Source: a virus. From it: DNA of 20,604 bases. The notes under the pieces are model-generated. The model was given only the letters and a program-made list of their open reading frames with translations, made no database searches and was not told the origin of the DNA. The stretch is from IMG/VR virus record IMGVR_UViG_3300025400_000103, positions 1-20,604 of that record; one strand, given 5' to 3'. The translations under genes and the position numbers were made by a program. Below are positions 17,284 to 20,604 of the stretch, piece by piece (position 1 is the stretch's first letter; every line of letters begins with the position of its first letter).

Positions 17284-18762
17284 CTATAAACCTAATGATT
17301 GAGCTAAAGGCTTTCCAAATGTATAGCCTAATGTAGATGCAACAGTTCCATAACCCAAACCTTTTAAGATGTTTTGTCTTGTTTGAGCCGTAGATGCTTT
17401 TTGTGCAAACTGTTGTACTTCACCGTTAATACCAGCTTCTTTTAGCCAAGGTACGTTTTTGGCATTTGATGCAAATTCTTTGATTTGAGCTGGCGTTTTA
17501 CCAGAAAGCAAAGATGCCACATATTCTTTGCCCAAATTAGCAACTTGAGTTGGGTCTTGCGTAACTTCTTTTAATTGACGAACACCGTTTACATCACTAA
17601 AAAATGTTGGACCAAAATCTTCTGGTGACTTGACCAATGCTTTAGGATCAAACTTTTCACCTTTTAATGCACCAGACATCAATTGTGTTTTAAATGGCTG
17701 TAACTTTGCAGACGCAGCTTTGTATGCCTCGTCAGCAGCTTTATATTCTGGATTCCATTCGTATAAAGCATTTTCCAACTTCTTAATCAAATCTCGTTTG
17801 TAGTCAGCTTGTAACCCAGCATAAGCCTCATAAGGCTTACCTTTAGCATCTACATCTCTAAGAAACCTAAGTTCTTCTACAACAGCCTGAATGTCTTTTT
17901 CTTTGGTTTCACTAGGCAACTTCTTGGTCAACTTGCTAGTAACCAATCCCTTGCCAACAGGAGCTGTTCCACCACCTGTTGTAGTGCCTTTCAAAGCATT
18001 TATAAGTCTATCAATGCCTTTAACTTTTTCCTCTCCAACGCCAAACTTTTCTCTGCCAGCAATAACATTTTTGTCATTCTCTAACTGAGCTATAAGATTT
18101 TTACCAGCTTTAGATGTGATAAATGGTTCGCCTTTGGCTTGAGCTTGTCTGGCAGCAGTGAACGCATCGTTGTATTTTTGTTCAGCCTCTGCTCGTCTAG
18201 CTTGATAAAGTTTTTCTGCTTTGTCTTGAATTAGTTTAAAACCTTTTTCACCAACAACATCCAAGCCTTCTGCTGGAGCAATAGGTTTAGGCGCTCGTAA
18301 ACTTTCAGCAAGATCACCCGCTTTGGTAACACCAAACTTACCTAAAGAATACAAACTTGGAGCAGCAGCTGCAACATCTGGAGCCAATGCACCAGCGGTA
18401 GATGCAATAGGCATCTGACGCTTTTCTTCTGCACGTTGTTCAGGCGTAAATCCAGTTGCCTCTTTGACGGGTTTAGGTATAGCTTTCCCAGCTTTTTCAC
18501 CCAAATACTCACCACCCAAATATCCAGCAAGACCACCACCTAAACCGCCAACAACAGTACCAATAGGTCCTAACATAGAACCCAAGGCAGCACCAGCCTC
18601 TGCCCCAGCATAACCGCCAAGCGCACCAGGTGTAGACTCTAGGGCAGACTTGCCAAACGCTTTAGCCTCTTGACCAAGCGTGGGTTCTTCAACGGTCTTG
18701 ATTCTTTCCGTTGCCCAGGTGGGAGCATCTTTTTTTGCCCAATCAGGTGTAGTGTCAGCCAT
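17284..18762 (-). CDS. Large virion-associated protein with glycine-zipper segment (ejection-protein candidate)
   Basis: 492 aa. Residues about 45-95 form a glycine-zipper-like, membrane-active stretch (GALGGYAGAEAGAALGSMLG, PIGTVVGGLGGGLAGYLGGE), followed by long amphipathic helices (YQARRAEAEQKYNDAFTAAR, YKAADEAYKAASAKLQ) and a hydrophobic C-terminus. Such a combination is typical of internal virion proteins that form a conduit through the host envelope during DNA ejection in podoviruses. It lies next to two other Ala/Gln-rich large proteins in the same operon. Start shares a base with the upstream stop (TAATG). The family name cannot be given from sequence alone. Confidence 0.75.
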   Translation of the reverse strand: MADTTPDWAKKDAPTWATERIKTVEEPTLGQEAKAFGKSALESTPGALGGYAGAEAGAALGSMLGPIGTVVGGLGGGLAGYLGGEYLGEKAGKAIPKPVKEATGFTPEQRAEEKRQMPIASTAGALAPDVAAAAPSLYSLGKFGVTKAGDLAESLRAPKPIAPAEGLDVVGEKGFKLIQDKAEKLYQARRAEAEQKYNDAFTAARQAQAKGEPFITSKAGKNLIAQLENDKNVIAGREKFGVGEEKVKGIDRLINALKGTTTGGGTAPVGKGLVTSKLTKKLPSETKEKDIQAVVEELRFLRDVDAKGKPYEAYAGLQADYKRDLIKKLENALYEWNPEYKAADEAYKAASAKLQPFKTQLMSGALKGEKFDPKALVKSPEDFGPTFFSDVNGVRQLKEVTQDPTQVANLGKEYVASLLSGKTPAQIKEFASNAKNVPWLKEAGINGEVQQFAQKASTAQTRQNILKGLGYGTVASTLGYTFGKPLAQSLGL

Positions 18763-20231
18763 TATGGTTCTACTCCAAAATGTTGAACAAACTTAGCCCT
18801 GTCTTCAGGATGTGCTCTTACCCAATCTATATCAGCTTGGGTAGGCGTAGGTTTCTGAGTAGGTGCAGCAGAAGTAGCGGAGTCACCTTCAGTTTGACTG
18901 TTCATGAATTTACCAAAAGACATCAAATTGTCTTTGGTAATATGAGTTGGACTGAAAGTATTGGCTGCTTTTGCGTACTCAGTCTCTTGTTCGTTCATCA
19001 GGTTTTTGAAACCTTCAGTGCTAAATTGATCTTGTTGCAACAAGTCATTAAAGCGTTTTTGGAACTGAACAGTAAAGCCTTTAGCTCCACCAGCAATAGA
19101 CCTCTCGTACTTAACAAGGTAAGCAGCATAACGTTTAGCAAAAACAAGGTCTGGTTGACTGCTATCTGGCGGTTCAATACCTTTGCGGAAAGAATCAACA
19201 TATCTTTCAATGGTCCTGTTAATTTGACCACTTCTACCAATAACATCTCTATGTTGATCAACGTAGTTTTTAAGTGATTCAGATTCACCAGCAGCAGAGG
19301 CAATATCAGTGACTTCTTTGGCCTCTTTAGGCAACAAATTAGCACCTGTGAACTGTTTAACGGCATTGACCGTATCTGTTTGCAACTTGCTAGATTGCAA
19401 TCCAATACGCTGTTGTTCCATGCCCAGACGTTGCTGTTCCATAGCAAGCCTTTGCTGACCTTGCTGCTCTATGACTTTCTCATGAGCCAGACGTTCAGCA
19501 GATTGTCTGAGTCTTTCGTCAGCCAAGTCCTTCTTATCTTTCATCTCTTTGATAGTTTTTATCTTGTCGAAAGCATACGCTGGACCATACTTTTCAAGAG
19601 AGTCTTTTAAGAAATTAGCATTATGTTCGGCAATGGCTGTGCGTATTTCAGCAAGTCCAGCATCTCTGTTGGTTGCATAAAGTTGAACACCATCTTGAAT
19701 CTTCTTGTAAAGACTATCAATGGTTTTATCTAAAGCCTTTACGTTTTCATCATAAATGTCTTTTTCTTTCTTGTATTGATCAGCCAAACCCTTTTGGTGA
19801 CCCTCAAGCATACCGTTCATGGCAGACATTGCAGCTTGTGCATTGCCTTTAGACTTGCCACCAATCATGAATCCCAACAAGTTAGTTAGGGTAAACATCA
19901 ATCCTAAGTCTTTGACATTCTCTTGCGTGGGCACAAACTTAACACGGTCACGTTCTTGAATCTTCTCTTCAAGCATGGCACGAGCTGGGTCTTCAGCAAT
20001 AGATTTGGCATATTCTTTTGTTGTCTTTTCTTCACCCCTAGCCAACATCTCTTTTGACGTTAACTCTTCTTGCGCACGAGCTTTTTCAAGCTCACCTTTA
20101 GACTCGGCAGCTTTAATCAACTCTTGATCAACATCAACAGGAGGTGTTGTTTTTGGTTTGGATGGAGCAAGGTCTTGTGGTGCAAAAGCCCCAAAAGTAC
20201 CTGATCCTAATTGACCTAATGTTGTTGTCAT
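18762..20231 (-). CDS. Large coiled-coil virion-associated protein
   Basis: 489 aa. Long charged coiled coils (residues about 40-90 and 150-290) include a heptad-like repeat, QQRLAMEQQRLGMEQQRIGL. A hydrophobic segment LGLMFTLTNLLGFMIGG (about 109-125) could insert into or lie on a membrane. The N-terminus is Thr/Gly/Pro-rich. Size, coiled coils and a place beside a glycine-zipper protein fit an internal virion or ejection protein. TAATG overlaps at both ends tie it to its neighbours. No enzymatic motif seen. Confidence 0.75.
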   Translation of the reverse strand: MTTTLGQLGSGTFGAFAPQDLAPSKPKTTPPVDVDQELIKAAESKGELEKARAQEELTSKEMLARGEEKTTKEYAKSIAEDPARAMLEEKIQERDRVKFVPTQENVKDLGLMFTLTNLLGFMIGGKSKGNAQAAMSAMNGMLEGHQKGLADQYKKEKDIYDENVKALDKTIDSLYKKIQDGVQLYATNRDAGLAEIRTAIAEHNANFLKDSLEKYGPAYAFDKIKTIKEMKDKKDLADERLRQSAERLAHEKVIEQQGQQRLAMEQQRLGMEQQRIGLQSSKLQTDTVNAVKQFTGANLLPKEAKEVTDIASAAGESESLKNYVDQHRDVIGRSGQINRTIERYVDSFRKGIEPPDSSQPDLVFAKRYAAYLVKYERSIAGGAKGFTVQFQKRFNDLLQQDQFSTEGFKNLMNEQETEYAKAANTFSPTHITKDNLMSFGKFMNSQTEGDSATSAAPTQKPTPTQADIDWVRAHPEDRAKFVQHFGVEP

Positions 20232-20604
20232 TATTGGTTACCTCCCGATGGTGTTGGAGTCGTAGTCGTAGGCGCAGTGCCAGGCAATAAGGTTCTAGCA
20301 ATGTTCATGGCGTAGTTGTTGGTCAGCTGGTTAACATACTGATCAGCTTGGACGCCAGCTTGGATAGCGCCTTGAGCAATCTTGTCACCCACAGATTGCA
20401 ACTGTAGACCCAAATTAAGTTGGCTAGTAAGCAACTGTTGAGCCAATGCGTTGATTTGGTTTTGTGCTTGCATAGCACCAACACCACCTCTGGTAGCTAC
20501 ATTTTGAGCAGCTTGTGCCTGTGCAGCTTGTAAGATTTGTTGGTTAGCGGGAGTCAACTCACCTCGTTGAGCAGAAGCCAATAACTGTTGACCTTGCTGT
20601 TGAT
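20231..20604 (-). CDS. Gln/Ala-rich virion-associated protein, C-terminal part (5' end outside)
   Basis: The frame is open to the window edge and its visible N-terminal part (QQQGQQLLASAQRGELTPAN) has no start codon that must be used, so the gene begins upstream. The visible 123 codons are rich in Gln and Ala (QILQAAQAQAAQNVATRGGV, QAQNQINALAQQLLTSQLNL), highly helical, with a Thr/Pro C-terminus. The composition resembles internal core or ejection proteins. The stop shares a base with the next start (TAATG). Confidence 0.75.
   Translation of the reverse strand, partial: QQQGQQLLASAQRGELTPANQQILQAAQAQAAQNVATRGGVGAMQAQNQINALAQQLLTSQLNLGLQLQSVGDKIAQGAIQAGVQADQYVNQLTNNYAMNIARTLLPGTAPTTTTPTPSGGNQ

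Noticed and set aside
1-20604. CRISPR array, integrase, att site, insertion sequence
   Set aside because: No regularly spaced repeats, recombinase motifs, transposase genes or terminal inverted repeats were seen. The tRNA is complete and has no adjacent integrase.

Overview
This window looks like part of a tailed double-stranded DNA phage genome (Caudoviricetes), probably from an environmental Gram-negative host. The evidence is a large terminase beside the start of a portal protein, a GH19 endolysin with nested Rz/Rz1 spanins, a YqaJ/RecT recombination pair, a phage tRNA, and two long gene runs in which neighbours overlap by 1-8 nt, most often as ATGA. Two signal lipoproteins and Rz/Rz1 imply an outer membrane in the host. 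No integrase, repressor or excisionase is visible. The host genus cannot be fixed from sequence alone.

Layout. (1) Positions 4892 to 1, minus strand: a leftward run of small genes, two GT-A-type glycosyltransferases, TerL, two unknown proteins and the 5' end of a portal gene that leaves the window. (2) 4893-5508: a divergent control region with a consensus rightward promoter, a back-to-back leftward promoter, a roughly 400-nt leftward leader full of short repeats, and an intrinsic terminator just before the first leftward gene. (3) 5509-13462, plus strand: the early operon. It holds small unknown genes, a structured region at 6770-7310 with a DnaA box, then YqaJ exonuclease, two helix-turn-helix proteins, small paralogs, a RecT-like annealing protein, a small protein with an SSB-type tail, a nuclease-fold protein, tRNA-Lys, a structured RNA candidate with terminator, a third glycosyltransferase, an inserted HNH endonuclease and a small membrane protein. 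(4) 13463-13535: a convergent terminator region. (5) 20604 to 13536, minus strand: virion-associated proteins, small membrane proteins, and the lysis cassette.

Interpretation. If the genome is circular or circularly permuted, the leftward genes at both ends of the window form one late operon (packaging, head, tail, virion proteins, lysis) that starts at 4.9-5.4 kb and ends at 13.5 kb. The rightward early operon would then lie entirely inside the window. It contains no recognisable polymerase, helicase or primase, so replication would depend on the host replisome plus YqaJ/RecT recombination. That makes the DnaA box, direct repeats and hairpins at 6.8-7.25 kb the best origin candidate.

Most notable observations: a leftward leader with a terminator ahead of the late genes (possible antitermination control); a 19-bp stem-loop with a TAATATT loop; an HNH gene inserted in the 3' end of a glycosyltransferase gene between 7-bp direct repeats; a probable AUU start codon; a structured RNA between the tRNA and a terminator; and an 8-nt motif recurring 21-28 nt before early-gene starts. 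Several real genes under 60 codons were found by reading the sequence: 4510-4677, 13307-13462, 15046-15222 and 17122-17274.
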